Assembly (NCBI RefSeq): GCF_036311905.1
Contig: NZ_JAZDCH010000004.1
Location: 124,001 to 188,000, forward strand
Length of the DNA: 64,000 nt
Direction of reading: 5' to 3'
Origin: Brachybacterium sp036311905
GTDB lineage: Bacteria; Actinomycetota; Actinomycetes; Actinomycetales; Dermabacteraceae
In this document: positions 52,463 through 61,399 of the stretch, piece by piece
Position numbering within the stretch: position 1 is the stretch's first letter
How the letters are laid out: each line of letters opens with the position of its first letter
Notes under the pieces: model-generated
Told to the model about the DNA's origin: nothing
Database searches by the model: none
The model's input: only the letters and a program-made list of their open reading frames with translations
Position numbers and translations under genes: made by a program

Positions 52463-52837
52463 ATGACCTCCGCGCCGTCCGAGCCCTCCGTCGCCCCCGC
52501 CGTCGATCCCGACTGCGTGTTCTGCCGGATCGTCGCGGGCGAGATCCCCTCGGACCGCGTCCACGAGGACGAGCGGGTGATCGCCTTCCGCGACCTGCAT
52601 CCGCAGGCGCCGCTCCATGTCCTCGTCGTCCCGCGCGCGCACTCGCGGGACGTGCGCGAGCTCGCCGCGGACCCGGAGCTGCTCGCCCATGTCGTCGAGG
52701 TCGCCGGCTCCGTGGCCGCCGAGCACGCGCGCGGCGACTTCCGACTGGTGTTCAACACCGGGGAGAGCGCCGGTCAGACCGTCTTCCACGTCCATGCCCA
52801 CGTCCTGGCGGGAGAACTCGCCGAAGGAGAACTGTGA
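52463..52837 (+). CDS. HIT family protein (HINT-like)
   Basis: Small nucleotide-binding hydrolase of 124 aa of the histidine triad family, which acts on nucleoside phosphoramidates. The N-terminal DCVFCRIVAGEIPS motif and the catalytic triad HVHAHV (His about 109, 111, 113) are typical of HINT proteins; a Ser/Thr-like step between the third His and the usual fourth is replaced by Val-Leu-Ala. It starts the conserved HIT-phoH-ybeY-corC-era run and overlaps phoH by four bases (GTGA). Confidence 0.94.
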   Translation: MTSAPSEPSVAPAVDPDCVFCRIVAGEIPSDRVHEDERVIAFRDLHPQAPLHVLVVPRAHSRDVRELAADPELLAHVVEVAGSVAAEHARGDFRLVFNTGESAGQTVFHVHAHVLAGELAEGEL

Positions 52838-53880
52838 CCTCTGACGTCACCCCGGCCCCCGGCCGCGCCCCCGCGGTGCTCGAGCGCCGTCTCGCCATCC
52901 CGGACCACCTCAGCCCCTTCCAGGTGCTCGGGGAGAACGACCAGGCCCTCGCGGCCCTCGAGGACGCCGTCCCGGACACCGACGTGCACGTGCGCGGCCA
53001 CCAGGTGACCCTGCGCGGCACCGAGGATGCGCTGCGCCGCAGCGAGCACATCGTGCGCAGCCTCATCGAGCTCGCGGGCACCGGCCAGGCCGTCACCGCC
53101 GAGGCGGTCCAGCGCGCCGCGAACCTCTACGGGGACGAGCGCGCGGAGGGCCGCCGTCTCGAGGAGGTGCTCTCGCGCACGATCCTCTCCAGCCGCGGTC
53201 GGACCATCCGCCCCAAGACGCTCGGGCAGCAGAAGTACATCGAGGCGATCGAGTCCTCGACCGTCACCTTCGGGATCGGCCCCGCCGGCACCGGCAAGAC
53301 CTACCTCGCGGTCGCGATGGCGGTGCAGCAGCTGCTCAGCAAGCAGATCAACCGCATCATCCTGACGCGGCCCGCCGTCGAGGCGGGGGAGCGGCTGGGC
53401 TTCCTGCCCGGCACCCTCAACGAGAAGATCGACCCGTACCTGCGTCCGCTCTACGACGCGTTGCACGACATGCTTGACCCCGACTCGATCCCGCGCCTGA
53501 TGGGGGCGGGGACCATCGAGGTCGCCCCGCTCGCCTACATGCGCGGGCGCACCCTCAACGACGCCTTCATCATCCTCGACGAGGCGCAGAACACGACGCC
53601 CGAGCAGATGAAGATGTTCCTCACCCGGCTCGGCTTCAACTCGACCATGGTGGTCACCGGCGACGTCACCCAGGTGGACCTCCCGGGCGGGCAGAAGAGT
53701 GGTCTGCGGGTGGTCGAGCAGGTGCTCGGAGGCATCGACGACATCTCCTTCTGCCGCCTGTCCTCCCGCGACGTGGTCCGCCACCGGCTGGTGAGCGACA
53801 TCGTGGAGGCCTACGGGCGCTGGGAGGTCCGCCCCGGCGGGAACCGCGACCACCGCCGGCGCGAGGGGTCGGGGAGTTGA
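52834..53880 (+). CDS. phoH: PhoH-like ATPase
   Basis: Cytoplasmic P-loop ATPase of 348 aa, probably RNA-related. An N-terminal KH-like/TRAP domain precedes the ATPase core, which has Walker A GPAGTGKTY (about residue 150) and Walker B FIILDEAQNTTPEQMKMF (about 246), followed by VVTGDVTQVDLPGG and the end region SSRDVVRHRLVSDIVEAY. It is the PhoH/YbeZ form that lies next to ybeY. The ybeY ATG is one base after its stop. Often linked to ribosome or RNA maturation together with YbeY; this is family knowledge, not shown here. Confidence 0.94.
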   Translation: MTSDVTPAPGRAPAVLERRLAIPDHLSPFQVLGENDQALAALEDAVPDTDVHVRGHQVTLRGTEDALRRSEHIVRSLIELAGTGQAVTAEAVQRAANLYGDERAEGRRLEEVLSRTILSSRGRTIRPKTLGQQKYIEAIESSTVTFGIGPAGTGKTYLAVAMAVQQLLSKQINRIILTRPAVEAGERLGFLPGTLNEKIDPYLRPLYDALHDMLDPDSIPRLMGAGTIEVAPLAYMRGRTLNDAFIILDEAQNTTPEQMKMFLTRLGFNSTMVVTGDVTQVDLPGGQKSGLRVVEQVLGGIDDISFCRLSSRDVVRHRLVSDIVEAYGRWEVRPGGNRDHRRREGSGS

Positions 53881-53881
53881 G

Positions 53882-54343
53882 ATGACCATCGAGATCCGCA
53901 ACGAGACCACCGCAGTCGTCGACGAGCGGGAGTTCGTGGAGCTGGCCCGCTTCGTCTTCGAGCGGCTGCACCTGCACCCGGCGACGGAGATGTCGATCCT
54001 CTTCGTCGACGAGGAGGCGATGGAGCGCCTGCACGTGCAGTGGCTGGACCTGCCCGGTCCGACCGACGTCATGAGCTTCCCGATGGACGAGCTGACCCCC
54101 GGCAGCGCCGAGCAGCCGTCCCCCGAGGGACTGCTGGGCGACGTGGTGCTCTGCCCGAGCGTCGCCGCGAAGCAGGCGGCGGAGGCCGGCCACAGCACCG
54201 AGGAGGAGCTGCTCCTGCTCACCGTGCACTCGATCCTGCACCTGCTCGGCTACGACCACATGGAGGCCGAGGAGCGGAAGGTCATGTTCGACCTGCAGCG
54301 CACCCTCCTGCTGACCTTCCTGGCCTCGAAGGAGAGCTCCTGA
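53882..54343 (+). CDS. ybeY: endoribonuclease YbeY
   Basis: Single-strand-specific metal-dependent RNase of 153 aa for 16S rRNA 3' end maturation and ribosome quality control. The zinc site is the HxxxHxxxxxH motif in VHSILHLLGYDH (His about 116, 120, 126). The other conserved motif is the TDVMSFPMDE stretch (about 61-70), and GDVVLCPSVA follows. Length is typical. It is placed between phoH and corC as in most bacteria, and its start is one base after the phoH stop. Confidence 0.95.
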   Translation: MTIEIRNETTAVVDEREFVELARFVFERLHLHPATEMSILFVDEEAMERLHVQWLDLPGPTDVMSFPMDELTPGSAEQPSPEGLLGDVVLCPSVAAKQAAEAGHSTEEELLLLTVHSILHLLGYDHMEAEERKVMFDLQRTLLLTFLASKESS

Positions 54344-54371
54344 GCGGCATGCCCGGGCAGGGGGTGGTCCG

Positions 54372-55832
54372 ATGACTGCTGCCGTGGCCCTGCTGATCCT
54401 CATCCCCCTCGCGGCGGCGGCCCTGGTGCTGGCGGCGGTGCTCACCGCGGTCGACGCCGCGCACCTGTCGGTCTCCCGCAGCGCCCTCGAGCGCGACAGC
54501 GCCGAGCTGCCCGAGGCGGTGCGCGCCCGGGTGCTGGACCAGCACACGGACTCGGCCCGCACCCTCGCCGCGGTGAGCCTCGGCCGCACCCTCGCCGAGG
54601 CGGTCGGCCTGATCGCGATCACCGCCGCGTCCTTCCTCGGACTGGGTGCGACGGGGGTCGAGGGCTGGGTCCTGCCCGCGCTCCTCGCCCTCGCCATCTC
54701 CGCGCTCCTGCTGCTGATCATCGCGGCGGCCTCCCCGCGCACCATCGGCCGCCGACGCGCCGAGTCGGTGCTCCTGTCCACCCACCTGCTGGTGCAGATC
54801 GTGCGCGGCGTGCTGTGGTTCCCTGCGGGGTTGCTGGTCAGCGTCGGCGCCGGGGTCGCGGCGCGCCCCCACGGGGGCGAGGGACCCGAGGACCCGGCGC
54901 GCACCGCCCGACGCGGCGTGGACCGGGCCCTCGAGGACGAGCACGTGGGCGACGGTGAACGGGACATGATCCAGGGCGTCTTCGAGCTGCGCGGCACGAT
55001 GGTGCGCGAGCTGATGGTCCCCCGGCCCGACATGATCACCGTCGCCGCGACGGCCACGGCGACGGAGGCGATGCGGTTGTTCGTCCGCTCCGGCTTCTCC
55101 CGCATCCCTGTGATCGGCGAGGACGTCGACGACCTCCGCGGCATGCTTTACGTCAAGGACGTGATGCGGGCGGTGCACGCCCCGTGGGACCCGCGGCCCG
55201 ACCGCCCGGTCACGGAGATCATGCGCCGCGCCCGCTTCGTGCCGGAGTTCGTGCCGGCCGACGAGGTGCTGCGGCAGATGCAGACCAGCCGGGTGCACAT
55301 CGTCGTGCTGGTGGACGAGTACGGGGGCGTCTCCGGCATCGTCACCATCGAGGACGTCCTCGAGGAGATCGTGGGCGAGATCGCCGACGAGCACGACCCC
55401 GTCGCCCCCGAGGTCGAGGATCTCGGCGACGGCCGCTTCCGCGTCCCCACCCGTGCGTCCCTCGACGAGCTCGGTGAGCTGTTCGGACTCGACCTCGACG
55501 ACGCCGACATCGACAGCGTCGGCGGACTGCTCGGCAAGGTCACGGGGCGCGTGCCGATCGTGGGCACCCGTGCCGTCGTCTTCGGCCTGGCCCTCGAGGG
55601 GGAGCGGACCGCCGGTCGGCGCAAGCGCCTCTCGACCGTCATCGCCCGCCGCGCCGAGGAGGACGAGGTCGCGCCGTCGGCCGCCTCCCCGGCCGAGCCG
55701 CCCGCCGCCGAGACCGACCCGCAGACCCCCTCGTCCGAGCTCGCCGTGAGCCCCGACGAGCGCCCCGACCCCCACCCGCACCCCGCCGCCGCGGGGGATG
55801 CCGCACACCAGGAGAGCCCCCATGAGCGATGA
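54372..55832 (+). CDS. CorC/HlyC-type CBS domain membrane protein
   Basis: Membrane protein of 486 aa of the CNNM/CorC (UPF0053) family, linked to Mg2+/Co2+ transport. Four membrane helices (DUF21 domain, about residues 5-165) are followed by two CBS domains (about 205-330) with VRELMVPRPDMITV, FSRIPVIGEDVDDLRGMLYVKDV and MQTSRVHIVVLVDEYGGVSGIVTIEDVLEEIVG read as separate short stretches. A CorC_HlyC domain (about 340-420) and an acidic Pro-rich tail complete it. It overlaps the start of era by 11 bases. The transported ion is not proven for the family. Confidence 0.92.
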   Translation: MTAAVALLILIPLAAAALVLAAVLTAVDAAHLSVSRSALERDSAELPEAVRARVLDQHTDSARTLAAVSLGRTLAEAVGLIAITAASFLGLGATGVEGWVLPALLALAISALLLLIIAAASPRTIGRRRAESVLLSTHLLVQIVRGVLWFPAGLLVSVGAGVAARPHGGEGPEDPARTARRGVDRALEDEHVGDGERDMIQGVFELRGTMVRELMVPRPDMITVAATATATEAMRLFVRSGFSRIPVIGEDVDDLRGMLYVKDVMRAVHAPWDPRPDRPVTEIMRRARFVPEFVPADEVLRQMQTSRVHIVVLVDEYGGVSGIVTIEDVLEEIVGEIADEHDPVAPEVEDLGDGRFRVPTRASLDELGELFGLDLDDADIDSVGGLLGKVTGRVPIVGTRAVVFGLALEGERTAGRRKRLSTVIARRAEEDEVAPSAASPAEPPAAETDPQTPSSELAVSPDERPDPHPHPAAAGDAAHQESPHER

Positions 55833-56832
55833 CCTCAAGCCCACCGACCCGATCGACGCCGTCTCCCACGACGAGCAGGCACCCGCCGGGGAGACGACCG
55901 CTCCGCACCGTGCGGGCTTCGTGGCGCTCGTCGGCCGGCCCAACGTCGGCAAGTCCACGCTGACCAATGCGCTGGTGGGGGAGAAGGTCGCGATCACCAG
56001 CTCGAAGCCGCAGACGACGCGACGGGCGATCCGCGGGATCGTCACCTCCGAGGCCTCCCAGATCATCCTCGTCGACACCCCCGGCGTGCATCGCCCCCGC
56101 ACCCTCCTCGGCGAGCGGCTGAACGACCTGGTCCGCGAGACCCTCGGCGAGGTCGACGTGGTCGGCTTCTGCCTCCCCGCGGACCAGAAGATCGGCCCCG
56201 GCGACCGCTTCATCGCCCAGGACCTGGTGGAGATGCGCCAGGGCCGCCGCGGGCCGCGGGTCATTGCGATCGTCACCAAGATCGACCTGGTGGGCCGGGA
56301 CCAGCTCGCCGAGCACCTGATGACCGTCGACCAGCTGATGGGCTTCGACGAGATCGTGCCGATCTCCGCGGTGAAGGGCGAGCAGATCGACGTGCTGCTC
56401 GAGGTGATCGCCGCGCAGCTGCCGGAAGGGCCGCAGCTGTACCCCGACGACCAGCTCACCGAGGAGTCGCGCGATGACCGCATCTCCGAGCTGATCCGCG
56501 AGGCGGCGCTCGAGGGTGTGCGCGAGGAGCTGCCCCATTCCATCGCCGTGGTGGTCGAGGAGGTCGTTGAGGTCGATCCCGACGGCGACCAGTTCACCCC
56601 GGTCGAGCCGGGCACCGGTCGCCTCGTGGTGCGCGCGACCCTGTTCGTGGAGCGGGACAGCCAGAAGGGCATCATCATCGGCCGCGCCGGATCGCGGCTG
56701 AAGGAGGTCGGCTCCCGGGCCCGCGCCGAGATCAACGCGCTGCTGGGCCGCAAGGTGCACCTGGACCTGCGGGTCAAGGTCGCCAAGGAGTGGCAGCGCG
56801 ACCCCAAGCAGCTGGGTCGCCTGGGCTTCTGA
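55822..56832 (+). CDS. era: GTPase Era
   Basis: Ribosome assembly GTPase that binds 16S rRNA near its 3' end, 336 aa. The G1 motif GRPNVGKST is at about 38-46, then TSSKPQTTRR (G2), VDTPGVH (G3) and TKIDL (G4). The C-terminal KH domain with GIIIGRAGSRLKEVGSRAR is complete. A ~30-residue acidic N-terminal extension is present. The ATG at 55822 has GGAGAG six bases upstream and overlaps the corC end by 11 bases. Era and YbeY in one operon fits a shared role in small-subunit maturation. Confidence 0.96.
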   Translation: MSDDLKPTDPIDAVSHDEQAPAGETTAPHRAGFVALVGRPNVGKSTLTNALVGEKVAITSSKPQTTRRAIRGIVTSEASQIILVDTPGVHRPRTLLGERLNDLVRETLGEVDVVGFCLPADQKIGPGDRFIAQDLVEMRQGRRGPRVIAIVTKIDLVGRDQLAEHLMTVDQLMGFDEIVPISAVKGEQIDVLLEVIAAQLPEGPQLYPDDQLTEESRDDRISELIREAALEGVREELPHSIAVVVEEVVEVDPDGDQFTPVEPGTGRLVVRATLFVERDSQKGIIIGRAGSRLKEVGSRARAEINALLGRKVHLDLRVKVAKEWQRDPKQLGRLGF

Positions 56833-56834
56833 GC

Positions 56835-57326
56835 ATGGACGGCGGAGCGGTGGGCGAGGGCGGCGGTCCCGCGGCGGGGAGGCCGCCGGGGCCGCATCGC
56901 GGGGTGGACCTGGCGCTCCGGATCCTCGGCGCCGTCGTGCTGATCGGCGGCGGGGTGATGTGGATCCGGATGATCGCGGCGGTGGTGGGCTCGCGCTTCG
57001 ATCCGGGGAGCGATCCCCACGGCTACGGCCTGATCCTCGGCATGGTCTTCGGGATCCCGTTCGGTCTGGCCGCCGCGGTCGGCGCGGGCCTGCTGGCCCC
57101 GCGCGGCCGACGGTCCGTCGTGCTCGCCGCGGCGTTCGGGGTGTGGTTCCTGGTGACGGCCGTGCTGCTGGTGCTGATCCTGACCATGCCCCGGTGGGAG
57201 CCGCCGGGCGGCATCCCGACATCGAAGTCGCTGTCGGAGGCGCCGTGGCTGTCGTCGTCGGCGTCGGTAGAGGCCGTGGCGGACGGGGCCGCGACCGAGC
57301 CCCGCGCAGCGCAGTTCGCATCGTGA
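56835..57326 (+). CDS. hypothetical membrane protein, 163 aa
   Basis: Unrecognised protein with three membrane segments (about residues 25-45, 63-84 and 92-115) after a Gly-rich N-terminus. The last ~45 residues are Ser/Ala-rich and probably disordered. Its ATG is two bases after the era stop, so it is likely the last gene of the era operon. There is no clear ribosome-binding site of its own, consistent with coupling. Codon use matches its neighbours. Function unknown. Confidence 0.65.
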   Translation: MDGGAVGEGGGPAAGRPPGPHRGVDLALRILGAVVLIGGGVMWIRMIAAVVGSRFDPGSDPHGYGLILGMVFGIPFGLAAAVGAGLLAPRGRRSVVLAAAFGVWFLVTAVLLVLILTMPRWEPPGGIPTSKSLSEAPWLSSSASVEAVADGAATEPRAAQFAS

Positions 57327-57355
57327 CCCGCCCGGAGCCGACCCGCCGACGGTGC

Positions 57356-57361
57356 TACCGT
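57356..57361 (+). promoter_or_regulatory. -10 box TACCGT for the leuA leader
   Basis: Ends seven bases before the ATG of the leader peptide, so the transcript is predicted to begin at that start codon. Confidence 0.55.
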
Positions 57362-57368
57362 GACCGCC

Positions 57369-57413
57369 ATGCGTGGATCGTTGCTCCTGCTTAGCCGCCG
57401 CGACGGGACCTGA
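57369..57413 (+). CDS. leucine leader peptide of leuA
   Basis: A 14-codon ORF reading MRGSLLLLSRRDGT, with four Leu codons in a row (TTG, CTC, CTG, CTT), 66 bases before leuA. Stalling of ribosomes at these codons when Leu-tRNA is scarce would alter folding of the following RNA. Just downstream are competing pairings: AGCCGC in the peptide's 3' half with GCGGCT at about 57440, and CGCCGG at about 57415 with CCGGCG near 57450. No T-rich terminator is seen, so control may act on translation or through a GC-rich stem. The frame, short length, Leu run and promoter fit attenuation control known for leuA in actinobacteria. Confidence 0.75.
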   Translation: MRGSLLLLSRRDGT

Positions 57414-57479
57414 ACGCCGGGACCCCGCCGCGGCTGATGTTGTGTCCGGCGACCGGTACCCCAGCGAGAAGGACCTCCC

Positions 57480-59294
57480 GTGAACTCCACCCCCCTCACC
57501 ACCGCTCCGAGCATCGCCGCCACGGCCGATCCCGCCACCCCCGTCGTCGGCCCCACCGGCGGCTCCCCGCAGCAGCCTTCCGGCATGCCGACCCACAAGT
57601 ACCTGCCCTTCCACGAGCAGATCCGCGTGGACCTCCCGGACCGGACCTGGCCCGACAACCGCATCACCCGCGCCCCGCGCTGGTGCGCCGTCGACCTGCG
57701 GGACGGCAACCAGGCCCTCATCGACCCGATGAACTCCGAGCGCAAGCTGCGCATGTTCGAGCTGCTCGTGCAGATGGGCTACAAGGAGATCGAGGTCGGC
57801 TTCCCCGCCGCCTCGAAGACCGACTTCGACTTCGTGCGCACCCTCATCGACGAGGACCGCATCCCCGAGGACGTCTCGATCCAGGTCCTCACCCAGGCCC
57901 GTGAGCACCTCATCGAGCGCACCTTCGAGGCGATCGCCGGGGCGAAGCAGGCCGTCGTCCACCTCTACAACTCGACCTCGATCGTGCAGCGGGACGTGGT
58001 CTTCCGCGCCGACGAGGACGGCATCCTCGACATCGCCGTGCAGGGCGCCCTGCTGTGCAAGAAGTACGAGGAGACCGTCCCCGACACCGAGATCACCTAC
58101 GAGTACTCCCCGGAGTCCTACACCGGCACCGAGCTCGAGTACGCGCTGCGGGTCTGCAACGCCGTCATCGAGGTCATCAAGCCCACGCCCGAGCGGAAGA
58201 TGATCATCAACCTCCCGGCGACCGTCGAGATGGCGACCCCTAACGTCTACGCCGACTCGATCGAGTGGATGCACCGGAACCTCGACCGCCGCGACTCGCT
58301 CGTGCTGTCCCTGCACCCCCACAACGATCGCGGCACCGGCGTCGCCGCCGCCGAGCTCGGCTACCAGGCCGGCGCCGACCGCATCGAGGGCTGCCTCTTC
58401 GGCAACGGCGAGCGCACCGGCAACGTGGACCTGGTGACCCTGGGCCTGAACCTGTTCAGCCAGGGCATCGACCCGCAGATCGACTTCTCGGACCTCGACG
58501 AGGTGCGCCGCACCGTCGAGCACTGCAACCAGATGCCCGTCCCCGAGCGCAGCCCGTACGGCGGCGACCTCGTGTTCACCGCCTTCTCCGGCTCCCACCA
58601 GGACGCCATCAAGAAGGGCCTCGAGCGCATGCAGTCCGATGCCGACGCCGCCGGCAAGGACGTCGAGGACCTGGTCTGGCGGGTCCCGTACCTGCCCGTG
58701 GACCCGAAGGACCTCGGCCGCTCCTACGAGGCCGTGATCCGGGTGAACTCGCAGTCCGGCAAGGGCGGCATGGCGTACCTGCTGCGCACCGAGCACGGCC
58801 TGGACCTGCCGCGCCGCTTGCAGATCGAGTTCTCCGGCATCGTCCAGCACAAGACCGACTCCGAGGGCGGCGAGGTCAGCCCCGAGCAGCTCTGGGACGC
58901 CTTCACCGACGAGTACCTCCCCTCGCCCGACGCCGGACGGCGCTGGGGCCGCTTCGGCTTCCGCGCGGTGCATCAGGAGTCCACCGGTGACGGCGCCGAC
59001 CGCATCACCGTCACGCTCGTCGTCGACGGCGAGGAGCATCAGGTGACCGGGATCGGAAACGGCCCGCTGGACGGCTTCGTGAAGGCCCTCGCCGAGCGCA
59101 AGATCGACGTGCGCATCCTCGACTACGCCGAGCATGCCCTGACCGAGGGCGACGACTCGCTCGCCGCCTCGTACATCGAGTGCGAGATCGGCGACCGGAT
59201 CTTCTGGGGTGTCGGCATCGACGGGTCCATCACCCGCGCCTCCCTCGAGGCGATCATCTCCGCCCTCAACCGTGAGCAGCGCGCCCGCGCCTGA
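57480..59294 (+). CDS. leuA: 2-isopropylmalate synthase
   Basis: First committed enzyme of leucine synthesis: joins acetyl-CoA and 2-oxoisovalerate. The 604-residue protein has an actinobacterial N-terminal extension (~45 residues), the TIM barrel with VDLRDGNQALIDPM (metal-binding Asp), VGFPAASKTDFDF, and the metal-ligand SLHPHNDRGTG, and a C-terminal leucine-binding regulatory domain (about 470-600) with ITVTLVVDGEEHQV. Feedback inhibition by leucine is expected. The GTG at 57480 has a GAGAAGGA ribosome-binding site six bases upstream. A leucine-rich leader peptide precedes it. Confidence 0.96.
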   Translation: MNSTPLTTAPSIAATADPATPVVGPTGGSPQQPSGMPTHKYLPFHEQIRVDLPDRTWPDNRITRAPRWCAVDLRDGNQALIDPMNSERKLRMFELLVQMGYKEIEVGFPAASKTDFDFVRTLIDEDRIPEDVSIQVLTQAREHLIERTFEAIAGAKQAVVHLYNSTSIVQRDVVFRADEDGILDIAVQGALLCKKYEETVPDTEITYEYSPESYTGTELEYALRVCNAVIEVIKPTPERKMIINLPATVEMATPNVYADSIEWMHRNLDRRDSLVLSLHPHNDRGTGVAAAELGYQAGADRIEGCLFGNGERTGNVDLVTLGLNLFSQGIDPQIDFSDLDEVRRTVEHCNQMPVPERSPYGGDLVFTAFSGSHQDAIKKGLERMQSDADAAGKDVEDLVWRVPYLPVDPKDLGRSYEAVIRVNSQSGKGGMAYLLRTEHGLDLPRRLQIEFSGIVQHKTDSEGGEVSPEQLWDAFTDEYLPSPDAGRRWGRFGFRAVHQESTGDGADRITVTLVVDGEEHQVTGIGNGPLDGFVKALAERKIDVRILDYAEHALTEGDDSLAASYIECEIGDRIFWGVGIDGSITRASLEAIISALNREQRARA

Positions 59295-59304
59295 GCATCG
59301 CCGG

Positions 59305-59341
59305 TCCGGGGCGGATCAGGAGCACTGCGTTCCGCCCCGGA
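59305..59341. terminator. hairpin between leuA and the EamA gene
   Basis: A perfect 11-pair stem (59305-59315 with 59331-59341) with a 15-base loop between convergent genes. Confidence 0.7.
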
Positions 59342-59346
59342 GGCCC

Positions 59347-60369
59347 TCAGGTCTCGCCGTGCAGGTCCTCCTCGGTGAGCACCGGGATCTCGCTCGTGAC
59401 CGTCGCATGCGTGGGCGTGGGCAGGTCCCAGCCCGGTGGCTCGTCGACCGGCTGGGCGGTGTCGGGCGGAGCCGCGCGACCCGTGATCGTCACGCCGGCG
59501 CTCGCGGCGACCACGAGGAGCGCCGCGGCGAGGCGCAGCGGCGTCGCCTGCTGACCGAGCAGGAGCAGACCGGCCGCGAGGGCGATCACCGGTTCGAGGC
59601 TGAGCAGGATCCCGAACACGTGACGGGGCAGGCGGCGCAGCGCCGCGAGCTCGAGCGTGTAGGGCAGGACCGAGGCGAGCACCGCGGTGCCGACCGCGAG
59701 CGCGAGCAGGCGCAGGTCGAGCAGGCCGGTGAGCGCCCCCGGTGCGCCGAGCGGCAGCACCGTGAGCGCGCCGATCGCGAGGCCGAGCGCGAGACCGTCC
59801 TGCCCGGGCACCGTCTGCCCCACCTTCGCGCTGGTCAGCACGTACAGCCCCCAGAAGACGGCGGCGACCAGCGCGAAGAGCACCCCGATCGGATCGAGCT
59901 CCGCGGCACCGAGCAGGGGCTCGAGGCCGAACAGGCCCACTCCGCCGACGGCGAGCAGCACCCACAGGTAGTCCATCCGCCGGGTCGACAGCGCGGCGGA
60001 GACGACGAGCGGACCGAGGAACTCGATCGCCACGGCCGTGCCCAGCGGGATCCGCTCGATCGCCGCGTAGAAGCTGCCGTTCATCGCCCCGATCACCACG
60101 CCGAAGGCGAGGATCGACCGCCATTGCGAGCGGTTCAGCCGCAGGGGGCGGGGCCGCACGATCACGAGCAGCACGATAGCGGCGAGCCCCAGGCGCAGCG
60201 TGGTGGTGCCGAAGGAGCCGATCGCGGGGAACAGCTGGGTCGCGAGCGCGGCACCGAACTGCAGCGAGAAGCAGGAGCCGAGGATGAACAGCACCGGCGC
60301 GAGCGGCAGCCCGCGCGGTGCGCCGAGGGTGCTCGGCGCCGGGGCGGGAGCGGTGGGGGAGGAGGTCAC
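59347..60369 (-). CDS. EamA/RhaT family exporter
   Basis: Drug/metabolite transporter superfamily protein (340 aa) with ten membrane helices made of two EamA repeats, RhtA/threonine-homoserine exporter-like. Stretches such as FGTTTLRLGLAAIVLL, GAMNGSFYAAIERIPLGTAVAIEFLGPL and LPYTLELAALRRLPRHVFGILLSLEPVIALAAG mark the second half of each repeat. The soluble C-terminal tail (~45 residues) is Pro/Thr-rich. It likely exports amino acids or related metabolites. The GTG at 60369 was chosen because CAGAGT ends six bases before it. A LysR gene is divergent, and such pairs are usually regulator and target. Confidence 0.85.
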   Translation of the reverse strand: MTSSPTAPAPAPSTLGAPRGLPLAPVLFILGSCFSLQFGAALATQLFPAIGSFGTTTLRLGLAAIVLLVIVRPRPLRLNRSQWRSILAFGVVIGAMNGSFYAAIERIPLGTAVAIEFLGPLVVSAALSTRRMDYLWVLLAVGGVGLFGLEPLLGAAELDPIGVLFALVAAVFWGLYVLTSAKVGQTVPGQDGLALGLAIGALTVLPLGAPGALTGLLDLRLLALAVGTAVLASVLPYTLELAALRRLPRHVFGILLSLEPVIALAAGLLLLGQQATPLRLAAALLVVAASAGVTITGRAAPPDTAQPVDEPPGWDLPTPTHATVTSEIPVLTEEDLHGET

Positions 60370-60375
60370 CAGGCA

Positions 60376-60381
60376 ACTCTG
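60376..60381 (-). promoter_or_regulatory. -10-like box CAGAGT for the EamA gene
   Basis: Ends six bases before the GTG at 60369 on the minus strand, within the 92-base region shared with the LysR gene. Confidence 0.4.
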
Positions 60382-60461
60382 CCCCTGTCGGTCCGCCCAG
60401 GTCCAGCGACTGTTCCCGACGTGTACCGTGAAGCAGATCCGAACGATCAATGGAGGTGCCC

Positions 60462-61388
60462 GTGCTCAACCTGCATCGCCTGTTCCTGCTGCGGGAGCTG
60501 AGCAGGTTGGAGACCATGTCCGCGATCGCGCGGGAGCACTCGCTGTCCCCGTCGGCCGTCTCCCAGCAGCTCTCCCAGCTGGAGCGGGAGGCGAAGGTCA
60601 CCCTGTTCGAGCAGTCCGGCCGACGCGTCTCCCTCACCGACGCGGGGGTCCGTCTCGCCCGTCGGGCCGAGGAGCTGCTCGGGCTCGTGGAGACGGCCGA
60701 GGCGGAGCTCGTCTCCGCCCAGGGCGAGGCCGGGGGAGTGCTCCGCATCGCCTCCTTCCAGACCCCGCTGATCGTGCTCGCCCCCGTGGCCGTGAGCGTG
60801 CTCGAGCAGCGTCATCCCCGGATGCGCATCGAGATCGCCCAGCGCGAGGTCGAGGCGGCCTACGAGGGTCTGCTCGCCCACCGCTTCGACGTGATCCTGG
60901 GCGAGGACTATCCCGGCGGTCAGCAGGTGGTGCGCCGCGGCACGGACCGCGAGGAGCTGCTGCGCGACCCCCTGCTCCTGGTGCTGCCCGATCATGGCCC
61001 GGCCTCCGAGGTGCGCCGCCTCGCCGACCTCGCCGAGATGCCCTGGGCCCTCGACCCGGAGGGCACCCGCACCGGGGCGTGGGAGCGCACCTACCTCCGA
61101 GCGGCCGGCGTAGAGCCGTGGGTCCGCTTCGACACCCCCGACCCGCTGCTGCAGGTGCACCTGGTGCGCTCCGGGCACGCCGTCGCCTTCGTGCCCGGAC
61201 TGATCGCCGCCGAGCACCTTGGCGGCACGCGGGTGCTGCGCCTGCCCGGTGACCCCCACCGCGGGCTGTACACCGCCGCCCGCGCGGGCGCCCGGGAGCA
61301 TCCGTCCCTGCTCGCGTTCCGGGCGGCGCTGCTCGAGGCGGCGGAGGCGCTCGGCGACCTGCCGGACCTGGACGAGCTTCCCGCGTGA
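60462..61388 (+). CDS. LysR-family transcriptional regulator
   Basis: LysR-type regulator of 308 aa. The N-terminal winged helix is LNLHRLFLLRELSRLETMS, then HSLSPSAVSQQLSQLEREAKVTLFEQSGRRVSLTDAG, given here as position ~1-65. The C-terminal periplasmic-binding-like ligand domain begins at about 88 (GVLRIASFQTPLIVLAPVA). The GTG at 60462 was chosen over the ATG at 60450 because GGAGG sits five bases upstream and because LNLHRL is the usual family start. It is divergent from the EamA exporter and probably controls it in response to the exported metabolite. A TACCGT -10-like box lies at 60424. Confidence 0.9.
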   Translation: MLNLHRLFLLRELSRLETMSAIAREHSLSPSAVSQQLSQLEREAKVTLFEQSGRRVSLTDAGVRLARRAEELLGLVETAEAELVSAQGEAGGVLRIASFQTPLIVLAPVAVSVLEQRHPRMRIEIAQREVEAAYEGLLAHRFDVILGEDYPGGQQVVRRGTDREELLRDPLLLVLPDHGPASEVRRLADLAEMPWALDPEGTRTGAWERTYLRAAGVEPWVRFDTPDPLLQVHLVRSGHAVAFVPGLIAAEHLGGTRVLRLPGDPHRGLYTAARAGAREHPSLLAFRAALLEAAEALGDLPDLDELPA

Positions 61389-61399
61389 TGCCCGGAGAC

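Noticed and set aside
54282..59135. Very long open frame (1617 codons) on the minus strand opposite corC, era and leuA
   Set aside because: It is a shadow of well-supported plus-strand genes, caused by high GC at third positions; its translation is low-complexity and shows no domain.
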